DNA from: Isoetes taiwanensis
Lineage: Eukaryota; Streptophyta; Lycopodiopsida; Isoetales; Isoetaceae
Direction: 5' to 3'
NCBI GenBank assembly: GCA_021234155.1
Contig: JAJEKV010000040.1
Location: forward strand, 8,245,161 to 8,309,160
DNA length: 64,000 bases
Part shown: positions 11,578 to 22,050 of the stretch, piece after piece
Layout: each line of letters begins with the position of its first letter
Numbering within the stretch: position 1 is the stretch's first letter
Made by a program: the position numbers and the translations under genes
The notes under the pieces: model-generated
The model's input: the letters and a program-made list of their open reading frames with translations, nothing else
What the model was told of the DNA's origin: nothing
Database searches by the model: none

Positions 11578-12345
11578 TAATGTGATCTTGCAGCCACGGA
11601 TCGATGGAGCAAAGATATTATTTACAGGCACAAAATGAAATTGAATGCATAGGCACAATCAATGCAAAAAACCGCGCTTACCTCTTTGGATCACAAGAAT
11701 CGAAATGAAGAAAATGATTATATCTTCCTGTCTAAGCCGAATCTGGCTGTACCCAGAGCTTTTTGACCTATATGGTCCTCGAACTAAGTAATCTCCATGC
11801 AAATCGCATCCTGTGCTTGTAAATCAATCCGACCTCCAGCACGGTGTGAGAAGCCATTAAGTTGAGCCCCTGACGTCGCCATGTCGGAATGAATTCCAAG
11901 TCGAGCTCCAGACCCTGCGGAAACTAAAAGCAAATAAAAGATATACAAGAGTTTGACAAGCAAATATGATTAATAAGCCCAACTGTGTATTCCGATTCAT
12001 AGAAGAACTGCATCCAGACAAAGAGTCATCCCTGGAATTTCTGGCAACTCAGAAGAACCATATCCATGGATCACAGACAGATAAGGAAAAGCGTGATCTA
12101 CGTTCTAGCCCTATAACCCACCGACAAGATCACCCACTCCGAGAAAAGCGATCTTACTCTATGAAGCACGCCCAGATCTTATAACTATAAAAAAAAAAGA
12201 AATGGGATCTTGTAAAACAGGATGAGGGAAAGAACGTGATGAATGAAAATCAAAACTGAATGGAAGGAATGGGAAACACTGGAATAACCCATACAAAAGC
12301 ATAGCAAAACATCAAGGACTGAATGTTTCATATGTGGAGGAGTGC
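11578..12345. other. No gene recognised
   Basis: Short frames such as 11966-12184 lack motifs and splice context. The segment separates the right end of the inverted-repeat element from the A-rich 3' tail of the minus-strand LINE. Confidence 0.6.
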
Positions 12346-12582
12346 ATTATTTTTTCTTTTTTTGAAGGACGAAAGCCAAAAAGTTTATTAATCAGAGAAA
12401 AAGTACAAAATTTATATGTCTCATCTAACTGTGTAAGCATAAAAAGATGCCACAGGAGCACGAGCCTGGAGCACAATGTACTTACTCCAGAATAGGAGAC
12501 TAACGATAAGAATCAATTCGAAGATACTGAATCCAGATGCGTTCTATCATTTCTGATTCAAGGGAGGAACACTCGTAGGCTG

Positions 12583-13263
12583 TCAATATCTTTTTCTGGG
12601 CCACCGTAATAACACCGCGTGCAGATGAATTAATGCCCTGAAAGATGTGGTGTCTGCGACGCTCCCATATCGACTATAGGAGCCAACCGGAACCAAGATG
12701 GAATGCACTTTGTTTAGCTGGAGGGCATGCATTGGGATAGGATGCCAAGAGGATGCATCGGCAGTCCAATGTACTGTTAAACAAACCTTGTAGCCAGGAC
12801 CATGCTGGTTGAACCCCAGGACAATCAAGGAGACAATGCTCAAGAGTCTCAACATCCGAAAGACAGAGCGGGCATACTGCATATATGCGAGGATCATAGT
12901 GATGTCAAAAGGCTTTAACCCGTAGGCACCTATGGATAACCTGCCACCACAGTACAGAGACTTTAGGGTGGAGCAACCTATCCCAAAGCCATTGCCATGT
13001 ACGACACAAAGTGGGCTGTGGAACCTGTAGGTGCCACCCATCTGGCAACTGGAGGGGCCGTGGTGCTAAAAGAAGGCAATACACTGATCTGACAAAGTGC
13101 TTTCCTTTGTGAATATTTTCATGACAGTCCCATGGCACCCTTTCAGCAACACCAACTTGCACTATAAAAGGCAAATTTTCTGCGACCTTCTCCCATATAG
13201 ATACATCCCAACGAGAGAGCCAGAACTTTGCCTGAAATTCAGGCCAAGACAGTAGGTGACCCG
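12583..13263 (-). pseudogene. LINE C-terminal zinc-binding (zf-RVT-like) domain
   Basis: In three overlapping minus frames one can read WLWDRLLHPKVSVLWWQVIH, which matches the W-x-x-x-W-x-H core of the zinc-binding domain found after RT in plant L1 elements. It is followed by a Cys/His-containing segment ending LEHCLL-like. The domain probably helps nucleic-acid binding. Frame changes near 12905 and 13041 break it. It is separated from the RT by the inserted LTR element. Confidence 0.75.
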
Positions 13264-13268
13264 CCTCA

Positions 13269-13457
13269 TGTTAGAATATACGACCCTCCAACTCAGCATG
13301 TAATATGATATGGCATCCATGTAGGCAAAGAGTCGTGTCCTTTAGTAAACAGTTATGTCTATATGAAGCTACGTGAGAGGCTTGTACTCACGATTTTCCT
13401 ATTTCTATTCAATATACTATTTGCATTGTATTCATGTGTTGATTCCTAAACTTAAGA
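13269..13457 (+). repeat. 5' LTR of the non-autonomous element
   Basis: It starts TGTTAGAATATAC and ends CTAAACTTAAGA, directly abutting the primer-binding site. The 3' end is GA rather than CA. It matches 16010-16203 almost base for base apart from a few substitutions and a 5-base insertion in the other copy, which suggests recent insertion. Confidence 0.9.
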
Positions 13458-13470
13458 TGGTATCAGAGCC
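13458..13470 (+). other. Primer-binding site for initiator tRNA-Met
   Basis: TGGTATCAGAGCC is the standard plant copia-type primer-binding sequence and begins immediately after the left LTR. Confidence 0.92.
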
Positions 13471-13495
13471 TGAGTGCTCTTGATCCTGGGACGCA

Positions 13496-15989
13496 GTGAT
13501 GAAGCTTCAGGAGGAAGTAGGAGAACCTCCTCCAAAACGAAGAAGTATGGAGGAAGTAGGAGAGCCCCCTCCATCGAAATTGAAGAAATCTAGGAAGAAG
13601 AATTCGTTGAAGTATGCCTTGAAAAAAGTGAATACCGTGTCGAAGCAAGTGAAGGTATTTAAATCTTTCATAGCTGCATGTTTTTCTATTCCCTCCTGTA
13701 TTCCGGAAGAGGGGAAGGATGATGCCAAGGGCGGTCTTGTCAAGGAAGGGGTTGTGATGGAAGACCCACAAAATCCTGTTGCCTTTGAAGCAGATTCTGC
13801 AAATGCCGTCAAAGAGGCTGTAGAAGAAGTAGAAGCCAAATCTGGCTATGAAGGGATCGGCCCTTTGCAAATTGCAATTGATGGCCTGGAGAATACCCTA
13901 GAAGACCAAGTTGAGATCGATTCATTGCTACTTACGGAAGGGGCTGTTATGGCAGAAGAATCAAGAGGCAAATATGCCCATGATAGAGTCGGAATTGCAG
14001 CACAGGCCGATTTTGTTGGGCGTTCATGGATAATTGCCAGAGGATCCGCGGCCACACAAGAGATGGCTGGAGTTGGGAGTGCAGATAACCCACGATCCTT
14101 TAATTCCGTTTGGAGACAATTGGAGACAGAAGAAACCGTTTCGTTGGAAACGAAAGGGATTATCAGGGCCCTACTAAATCATGGCAAAGGTGCTGCAGAA
14201 GACCCAATCCTTAAGAAGGACCCAGAGGAGGTCAGATTTGAAGCCCACGTCGCCCAAAAGATTGCAATAGATTTCGCTACTAAAGCAGAAATCACAGAAG
14301 TATTTGCAGATAACCCACGGATACCAGGAAATGTTGCAGATAAGAATTCTGGGATTGTAGATGCCGCAGCAGAAAACCCTGTGCAGATGAAGGTAGCAAC
14401 AGGGATGCCATTTAGAGAAGCCAGAGATAAAGATAAGAGTGCGGGAATTAGGCAGAAGGATGTCGTTGCCATACATGGACAAATTCCAGAAAAGATTTGC
14501 GCAGGTGGGATGCTTCACAGATCAACCTCTGTACATCTAGCAAAATGTAAAATGGCCGGTGATGCCTCCAGAATTGGGACTGCAGAAAATTATTGCAGAA
14601 GTTGGGACTGCCACAACTATTACTCTATGGGACATGGTTGTAGACATGGCTGTTGGAGACGATGCCAAGAACAAGGCTGCTAAAATTGCCAAAGAAAACA
14701 GGATTGATGCCTCAAGCTTCAAAATTCAGGAAGAAAAGGTCCCGGTTGAAGCCCACGGATTGAAGCCCATATGTGGTGATGGCATTTCCTCGCTACAGGA
14801 GGACGTCCAAAGGGAATTGCCAGCAGAAATTCATGCATATGCCCCTGCTCAATGCAACCTAGGAGGAGCAAATAAGTTTGTCACATAGAGGAATTTGCAG
14901 CATGTTACTGTGGAAGATCTCAAGAATGATCCAGAAGAGAGAATGATCCAGAAGAGGCTGAATTTGAAGCCTCAGCCAAGGAAAAGCTCGGTGGAGATGC
15001 CCATGCCATTGCAGAACCGGCCAGAAATGATACTTGTACAAACTTGCAAGGATATCATAGAATTGTATGGAGTTGTCCTGATTGAAGCAGCGAGACTTAC
15101 TCATGCCCATGGTTCTGGAAAAGATGCAGAGAAGTCGTAGGCACTACATTATCTATTAGAAAATTCAGATGGAGATGCACAGATGGTAACTCAGCAGGCT
15201 CCGCGTGTAGAAGAATTCAACGGGGTCCAATCTGATAGTGCTAAGGATGAATCTAAGTCTGAGGGCACACTTCGAGAATACAGTTATAGAGCAGTAGAAA
15301 TTGCAAGGAATCAAATTGCTGACAGATTTCAGATATTTGAAGTAGAAGACATTGCTACTACTGCAATTGAAGATCCTGAGATGAAGGGAGGGCTCAAGAT
15401 AAGTGAAGACCAAAAGAAGACCGATGCAGATGGAGACATATGCTCACCAGGTACTGTTGTGATTTCTAATGCATCTCTAATCTTAAAAGGAGAAAAAGCA
15501 AAATGCAATGCACCTGGCCAAAACACCACCAGATTTCAGAACATGAATTTGGACTTTTGCTGCTCAAGGGAGGGAATAATGATTGTGAGCAGCATGGAGA
15601 ATGAGCAGCTAGCAAATGCTTATGATGTTGTAGTACAAAGAAATGTTGGAGATGCAAATTTATTTGAACTGCAGACAGATGCCAACAGAAAAGCCATGAA
15701 GATCTTGGGCAATAGATCTATGGTTCAAGCATATCACACAATACAGAAAATATGGACAGTTATATGCACAGCAGTTCTAATTACTGGTATGGAGAAGCTT
15801 ATCTTAATTGATTTACTAATCAGTTGCATGAGCAAGCATACTCCAGTTTGGAGAGCCGAAAGGAAAAGAAGGTTAATTTCAATACAAGTTCTTGAAATGA
15901 GGACATGCTGGTTAGATGCAAGGCATGATCGAAGACATAGAAGAATAGATCATATTCTTCGGTATGAAGCAGATTCGGATCATGATTGA
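13496..15989 (+). pseudogene. Unknown ORF of about 830 codons carried by the LTR element
   Basis: ATG at 13496 lies shortly after the primer-binding site. The first frame is open to 14683. The other frame, open from 14559, continues to 15989 with only two stops, both TAG (14886 and 15138). One frameshift near 14560 and two C-to-T-type stops thus explain the present state. The N-terminus has a repeated GEPPPKRRSMEEVGEPPPSK motif and a basic KLKKSRKKNSLKYALKK stretch that could be a nuclear localisation signal. Most of the rest is Ala/Glu/Asp-rich with recurring phrases such as ADNPRIPGN, AENPVQ and AEDPILKKDPEE. No known domain is recognised. It ends 20 bases before the right LTR, so it fills the whole element. 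Confidence 0.65.
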
Positions 15990-16009
15990 GTCGAAGGATT
16001 GAGGGAGGG

Positions 16010-16203
16010 TGTTAGAATATACAACCCTCCAACTCAGCATGTAATATGATATGGCATCCATGTAGGCAAAGAGTCGCATCCTTTAGTAAACAGTTATGTC
16101 TATATGAAGCTACGTGAGAGGCTTGTACTCACGATTTTCCTATTTCTATTCAATATACTATTTGCATTGTATTCATGTGTTGATTCCTAAACTTAACTTA
16201 AGA
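16010..16203 (+). repeat. 3' LTR of the non-autonomous element
   Basis: It is the second copy of the 13269-13457 repeat, preceded by the polypurine tract at 15992-16009. It ends CTTAACTTAAGA, with an extra 5-base repeat relative to the left copy, and is followed by the CCTCA target duplication. Confidence 0.9.
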
Positions 16204-16208
16204 CCTCA

Positions 16209-18068
16209 TACCATGCTTGAATTGAGACAACACCTGTAAGAACCCATCGTCTCTGTGTAAGGAGAGGGCCTATACCTATACTGCTGCCAGTGGAGGTGCT
16301 GAGGGATCTGGAGGCAGTGGTGCCCACCACCATGGGGTGTGGATAGAGGGGCATGGCCAGAAAAGATGTATGACCGCTTCCCATGCTGTCAACAAGCCAC
16401 GCAAAAATGGAGAAGCACTTGGAAAAGGCTGCAGAGTCTGAAATAATGCCCAAGCATTAGGGTTTTTTTGAGATTAAAAAAGGGCCTTCAAAAGATGCCA
16501 ACTAAGCCAAATGAAGATAAATGAACTACCAATCAGAAATCAGAGCCTGACGGGTCCAGTCAGCAAAACTGTTATAACTAACTCACTGGATCACATTTTC
16601 TAGCATAACTATTGATAGAAAAGTTCAAATGAGCTCTCGTTTAGTGCAATAGATAGTTCTCGTTGAGATCTTTCCAACCTTAGGTGTTTTGCACATATTT
16701 TAACCACTTATGATTGTCAAAACTCCAAAAAATGTGGTTTTTACCATTTTTTACTATCCTAGGGGGCTAAAAAATATGCAAACCACCCAAGGTTGGAAAG
16801 ATCTCAATGAGATCTATCTATTGCACCAAACAAGAGCTCATTTGGACTTTCCTATCAACACTTATGCTAGAAAATGTGATCCAGTGAGTTAGTTATAACT
16901 GCTTTGCTGACTGGATTACCAGTTTTGTTTTCTGATTGGTAGTTCATATAGCTTAGTCAGCAGTTCTTAGAAGGCCCCTTTATGATCTCAAAAAATCCCT
17001 AATGGTAGGACTGGTTTGACAGCCTTCTTGTCTAGAGGGATACAGTGACCAAGAGCTTGTCTAAGAAGGCGTGAACCAGAAGAGTCATCCTCACCATTCA
17101 GGAGTCTCCAAATGAACTTTGAAATAAGCACTTTGCTCTGCAGTAAGAAGTCCATCATACCCAGACCACCTGCCCATTTTGGAAGGATACACTTCGACCA
17201 AGCCACCTTAACCACAACACCTTCCTCAGTACCCGCCCAAATAAAGTTTCAAAGTAATGCAATGAGCTCACGCACTTTGATCTGCGGGGCTAGCAGTAAG
17301 GATGCCATATAACCATAGGTACTACTAAGGACTGACTTGGCCACTGTAATGCGACCCGCAAGAGATAACCTAGCGGTGGACCACCAGAACAAGTGCTTCT
17401 CCAAACCCCTAATGATCTCCTCCCATGCAGCTCCCATAGTAACATGGATGCCAACTGGAATCCCCAACAACCTGATGGCTTGTCCATGCACAAGTAATTT
17501 CCATGGATAATCGTGAACACATGCCGGAGCTGGATTATCCAACGTCCACAAAGTTGTACACTTCTGCCACCCCACAAGAACACTGGAAGCCAGTGAAAAA
17601 GTATCTAAGAGCATTTTGGCAGCAGCAAGATTCTCATCATTAGCGACTAGGAAGAGGAACGTGTCGTCTGCATATTGATTGCAAACCTCTTATGTGCCGT
17701 CCTCCATTGCAAGACCATGGAGAAGTCCCTCTGTGGTTGCAACGGTGAATAACTGCGACAAAGCCTCTGCAACAATTGTGAAAAGCAATGGTGCTAAAGG
17801 GCATCCCTGGCGAATACCACGACCGAGTGAAAAGGCATCTGATGGCTCACCATGGAACATAACAGTCGCTCGAGTAGAGATATGCAGCTTCATAATATTT
17901 GATGTGAACAGTTCCCCAAATTCCAGTCTTAGCATACATCGGTGCATGAATTCCCAGATGACACTATCATAAGCCTTTGCAAAATCAAGCTTAAGGTATA
18001 CAATTGGAAGGTTTTGCTTATGTGCCTAATAAATTCCCTCGTAAGCAGTAGCAACATTGTTCAAAATG
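16209..18068 (-). pseudogene. LINE reverse transcriptase, catalytic and thumb part
   Basis: The minus strand carries SLGRGIRQGCPLAPLLF (17690-17947), the motif that precedes the polymerase active site, then QYADDTFLFLVANDE near 17635-17685, where YADD is the catalytic box. Downstream come GRITVAKSVLSSTYGYMASL and LPKWAGGLGMMDFLLQSK (16988-17215), standard for plant L1 RTs. The frame changes at several places. Active-site residues survive but the ORF does not. Confidence 0.88.
16460..16999. mobile_element. Foldback (MITE-like) DNA element in the LINE
   Basis: The two halves of this 540-bp segment are long imperfect inverted copies of each other over most of their length. The left end GGGTTTTTTTGAGATTA pairs with the right end TGATCTCAAAAAATCCC, and internal blocks such as AACTAACTCACTGGATCACA and GGTTGGAAAGATCTCA recur in inverse orientation. 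Flanks are CATTA and TAATG, so a TA duplication in a CATTAATG target is the simplest reading. No coding capacity is seen. It interrupts the LINE between RT and the zinc-binding domain. Confidence 0.82.
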
Positions 18069-18949
18069 CACCGTCTTGGAAGAAAACCTGACTAGGTTGT
18101 TGAGATGGACTCCGCCAAAGTGTCCTTTACCCACTCTGCAAAAGCCTCGGCGAAGATCTTATATACGGATGACAATAAGGTGATGGGCCGCCAATCTGAA
18201 ATAGTCTGAGGATCCTTGACCTTGGGGATGAGTGAGATGGCACCTGTATTTAGAATTTTATCTAAAGCAGTGGAACACCGAAAGTCACAGAAAGCATCAT
18301 ACACATCTGGCTCCAGCAATTCCAAACCATCCAAACCTGGGCATTTGCCTCTTTTCAGTCCAAAGACTGTCGAACCTAAATCATCAGCTGTCATAGACAC
18401 TTCTATTGACTCGCACTGCTCACCAGAGATGATGGGAGAAATCCTAGACAAAATAGCATCTCGCATTTCTGATTGAAAGGGAAAACGTTTCTCAGCAAAA
18501 AACGTCTGGAAGTGGTTATGCAGATGTTGCTTGAGTTTAGTCGGCTCTGTTAGCATCGAACCATTCGGCAAAAGCAATGAGGACATGGTTGACGTCATGC
18601 GACGCCTCTTAGCCGCACGAAACGGTCTCCATCACGAAACCACTGTAGACCTGCCTTCATCTTTGCTTGCTGAATTTTCTCCTCCTCCAATGCTTGGATC
18701 TGTGCCAAAATATCATGATCATGAACACCTGGAATACGTCCCTGTCGAGAATGGAGCATGTCTCGATATAAGGTGTCCAGTAAAGCATGACCTGCTGCTG
18801 CAGAATCTTGACCCCACTGTTTGGCAAAGCCTTTGATTGCCGCAATTGCATCCACTATGCCAGTCATACCTCGACGCCGGCTGAAGGCAGTTGTCCAACT
18901 ATTCTTGCAACCTTCTTGAAAGTCAGCATCCTTTAAGAACTTCACGTTC
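17742..18949 (-). repeat. Tandem duplication within LINE RT, copy A
   Basis: This segment is almost identical to 18969-20187. Copy A has lost 27 bases that in copy B encode the IDFFQEYW region, and keeps 16 bases lost from copy B. Between the copies is a 19-base filler at 18950-18968. It contains the RT fingers region (KCPGLDG, TISDWRPITLLSSVYKIFAE) and part of the SLGRGIRQGCP motif. Confidence 0.92.
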
Positions 18950-18968
18950 AAGCGAAAACACGACGTTC

Positions 18969-20187
18969 ACGGTGAATAACTGCGACAAAGCCTCTGCAAC
19001 AATTGTGAAAAGCAATGGTGCTAAAGGGCATCCCTGGCGAATACCACGACCGAGTGAAAAGGCATCTGATGGCTCACCATGGAACATAACAGTCGCTCGA
19101 GTAGAGATATGCAGCTTCATAATATTTGATGTGAACAGTTCCCCAAATTCCAGTCTTAGCATACATCGGTGCATGAATTCCCAGATGACACTGTCATAAG
19201 CCTTTGCAAAATCAAGCTTAAGGTATACAATTGGAAGGTTTTGCTTATGTGCCTAATAAATTCCCTCGTAAGCAGTAGCAACATTGTTCAAAATGCACCG
19301 TCTTGGAAGAAAACCTGACTAGGTTGTTGAGATGCCTTTACCCACTCTGCAAAAGCCTCGGCGAAGATCTTATATACGGATGACAATAAGGTGATGGGCC
19401 GCCAATCTGAAATAGTCTGAGGATCCTTGACCTTGGGGATGAGTGAGATGGCACCTGTATTTAGAATTTTATCTAAAGCAGTGGAACACCGAAAGTCACA
19501 GAAAGCATCATACACATCTGGCTCCAGCAATTCCCAATACTCCTGGAAGAAATCAATTGGCAAACCATCCAAACCTGGGCATTTGCCTCTTTTCAGTCCA
19601 AAGACTGTCGAACCTAAATCATCAGCTGTCATAGACACTTCTATTGACTCGCACTGCTCACCAGAGATGATGGGAGAAATCCTAGACAAAATAGTATCTC
19701 GCATTTCTGATTGAAAGGGAAAACGTTTCTCAGCAAAAAACGTCTGGAAGTGGTTATGCAGATGTTGCTTGAGTTTAGTCGGCTCTGTTAGCATCGAACC
19801 ATTCGGCAAAAGCAATGAGGACATGGTTGACGTCATGCGACGCCTCTTAGCCGCACGAAACGGTCTCCATCACGAAACCACTGTAGACCTGCCTTCATCT
19901 TTGCTTGCTGAATTTTCTCCTCCTCCAATGCTTGGATCTGTACCAAAATATCATGATCATGAACACCTGGAATACGTCCCTGTCGAGAATGGAGCATGTC
20001 TCGATATAAGGTGTCCAGTAAAGCATGACCTGCTGCTGCAGAATCTTGACCCCACTGTTTGGCAAAGCCTTTGATTGCCGCAATTGCATCCACTATGCCA
20101 GTCATACCTCGACGCCGGCTGAAGGCAGTTGTCCAACTATTCTTGCAACCTTCTTGAAAGTCAGCATCCTTTAAGAACTTCACGTTC
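18969..20187 (-). repeat. Tandem duplication within LINE RT, copy B
   Basis: This is the second copy of the 1.2-kb segment. It retains KCPGLDGLPIDFFQEYW, the standard plant L1 motif that copy A lacks, but has a 16-base deletion after WVK. Near-identity of the two copies implies a recent event after most of the LINE decay, because both share the same older lesions. Confidence 0.92.
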
Positions 20188-20310
20188 GCTTTAAAATAAA
20201 TCTGTCGAACATCGTTGCCTACTGAGGGGCTCGTCACGAAATGAGTTGCGGATCGGTGATGCGGCGAAGTTATCTCGAGACGAACCGAAAGAGACCTGAA
20301 AATGCCGCAA

Positions 20311-20880
20311 CTACATCTGCATTCTAATAAGCTCTATCCAACAGAGAGCTTGCACGACCCCCACCAACTTGACCATTGCACCAAGTAAAGGCACCTTCAC
20401 CATCAATCTCCGAAAGGTTGCAATCATGGAGTAGACGGAGCCACTGCTGGCATTCAAAACCAGACACCACTGTAGAGGTCGCCCCCAACCGATCAGACTC
20501 CATTTCCACCATATTAAGATCCCCAACAAGAAGCCATAAAATGTAGCAGCCCAAGCTGAGTATCTTCCCTTACAAAGAGGCCCACAGTGAAGCTCTCTGA
20601 TGAGGTCTGTTGTGGGCGTAAGCATTAATTAGACCATATTTAACCCCTTGTTCCTGCCATACAATTAGGACCCAACGATCAAAGCGATCAGCCTAAGTAA
20701 AGATGACTGGCAAGGAAGAAAGCCATGCTATCACGACCCCTGCACTGGCAGAATAGCTGCTGCGATAAGGACATTAAACCTGCGACCAATCATGTCTGCA
20801 AGCTTTGATATGTCTCCCTTGAGGGGGGAGGAGGCTACCCCCTGAACATTCCATGAGACTAACCGCATTGATCTTGTGAT
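20311..20880 (-). pseudogene. LINE endonuclease (EEP family) remnant
   Basis: The minus strand begins near 20870 with MRLVSWNVQGVASSP, the standard start of L1 apurinic endonuclease-like domains, and later has LLVGDLNMVEMESDR and FTWCNGQVGGGRASSLLDR. Compared with the related copy at 52539-53461, about 30 codons containing the LQEHK motif are missing after the start. Stops are also present. The domain normally nicks target DNA to prime reverse transcription. It is inactive here. Confidence 0.78.
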
Positions 20881-21465
20881 GGGGCCAATTCAGATGAGAC
20901 CATTGGTGTCTCAAGGAAATTTGAGGATGTTTCTTGGGCATCTGGCATGGCAGTAACCTCATCAACCAAATGAGCCCACTGAAGTGGATCAAAACGACCA
21001 CAGTGGGATGCAATGGGAGGGGAGTGCTACCTGAAGCAGGAACTGAGGGCTAGGATGCAGAGGAATTAAATCCCTTAGCTGATTTTCGTGGTTGACGAAG
21101 AGCCGGTGGATGTTTTGGTGGTGGGTGGATACCACGCCGATCAATGTCCATATATTGTCCACGAGCCTCTTCAATTTGCTCTTGCGACTTCTGGATTTCA
21201 TCCAGTCTCAACATTTGGTAATCCAGAGACTGAGGGGGGGAGCGAATCGCTGCCCGGCGGGCGATCCGCGAGCACAACGATGTGAGAAATATCCATTGAG
21301 CTGGGAGCTGATCTAGGAGCATGGAGTGCCGGAGAAGCAGATGGAGGACACTGTTGGTGAACCCTGCGATATTGAGCAAAGAGAGGGGCTTCGGGAAACT
21401 TGAGAGCTAGCTCAGGACCATTCAACAAGGACAGCTTAAACGGAAAGAACATGGAAGCATGATTT
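20881..21465 (-). pseudogene. LINE ORF1-like region
   Basis: Minus frames give FPFKLSLLNGPELALKFPEA and a helical segment LRLDEIQKSQEQIEEARGQY followed by a Pro-rich basic stretch ending RQPRKSAKGFNSSAS. ORF1 proteins of L1 elements bind RNA. The assignment rests mainly on position upstream of the endonuclease and on the matching layout of the second LINE at 53412-53990. The gypsy element is inserted at its upstream edge. Confidence 0.55.
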
Positions 21466-22050
21466 TGTTTGGGGTCTGGGTTCGGGAACTCCTGGAAGAC
21501 AGCCCTCTGTGAGGACCCGTGGATCTAACAGGAGAGTCCGGGGGACTATGTCACGCGGGATTTGCTGAAAGAGAAGAAAAAGAAGAGAACAGAACAAATG
21601 AAAGAAAGATGATAAGCTTCCTTGATATCAATGATGAAAATACATGAGCTCTCGCAATAGAGAGAAAACTGAAAGGAGACAAGACTCAAAACTCATCTAA
21701 AAACTTATGAGCTAACTCTACTCATATATATAGTACAATGGCCTTGGGCCCAATATAGACACTCTGACTGATCCCGGTGCCGACTCCTGGAAGGAGGCCT
21801 GATTTGTAGGAAAGTTGGCGGTGCCTCTTGAAGTGCCTAGAATCACGCCGACGCCGACGCTGGCGTGATTCGTCATCACTTGTCCGGAAGCGGGCCTCTT
21901 GTTGACCGCCAAAGGCTTTGATAGCGGGCTCGCTTAGTCTTCGCGGGAGGCTTGGATGTCCGACCGCGGGTTGGCCCGAGGATCTTTGAGCTTGACCTGG
22001 TCTCGACGATGCATGAATAGTCCCTTGCATCAGGAGGCACAGATTCAACA
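21466..22050 (-). repeat. gypsy 3' LTR
   Basis: On the minus strand it begins TGTTGAATCTGTGCC and ends CCCCAAACA. It matches 31988-32565 throughout, with scattered substitutions, many at CG versus TG/CA positions, and small indels. Confidence 0.93.

Larger units (their letters stand above)
13264..16208 (+). mobile_element. LTR element with a single unknown ORF and no recognisable gag or pol
   Basis: Two near-identical terminal repeats of 189 and 194 bp bound 2.55 kb of internal DNA. The element sits between identical 5-bp target duplications CCTCA (13264-13268 and 16204-16208) in the LINE. A primer-binding site TGGTATCAGAGCC, complementary to initiator tRNA-Met, follows the left LTR directly, and a purine tract GATTGAGGGAGGG precedes the right LTR. 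The internal region is filled by one long coding stretch with no zinc knuckle, protease, RT or integrase motif. It would depend on a copia-like partner for replication. Confidence 0.9.
12346..21465 (-). mobile_element. L1-type LINE, interrupted and degenerate
   Basis: Read on the minus strand from 21465 down, it shows an ORF1-like region, an endonuclease remnant, reverse transcriptase, a zinc-binding C-terminal domain and an A-rich 3' tail (T-rich on the plus strand at 12346-12364). It is interrupted by the LTR element 13264-16208 and the foldback element 16460-16999, carries a tandem duplication at 17742-20187, and is bounded at its 5' side by the gypsy insertion at 21466. Frameshifts and stops are frequent, so no protein is intact. 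The 5' start of the LINE was not found beyond the gypsy element. Confidence 0.88.

Noticed and set aside
6871-11590. 9-bp target duplication (TGATC...) that would make the large element a Mutator-like element
   Set aside because: The flanks share only TGATC and then need a 2-base gap; TA in a CATTAATG site is simpler.
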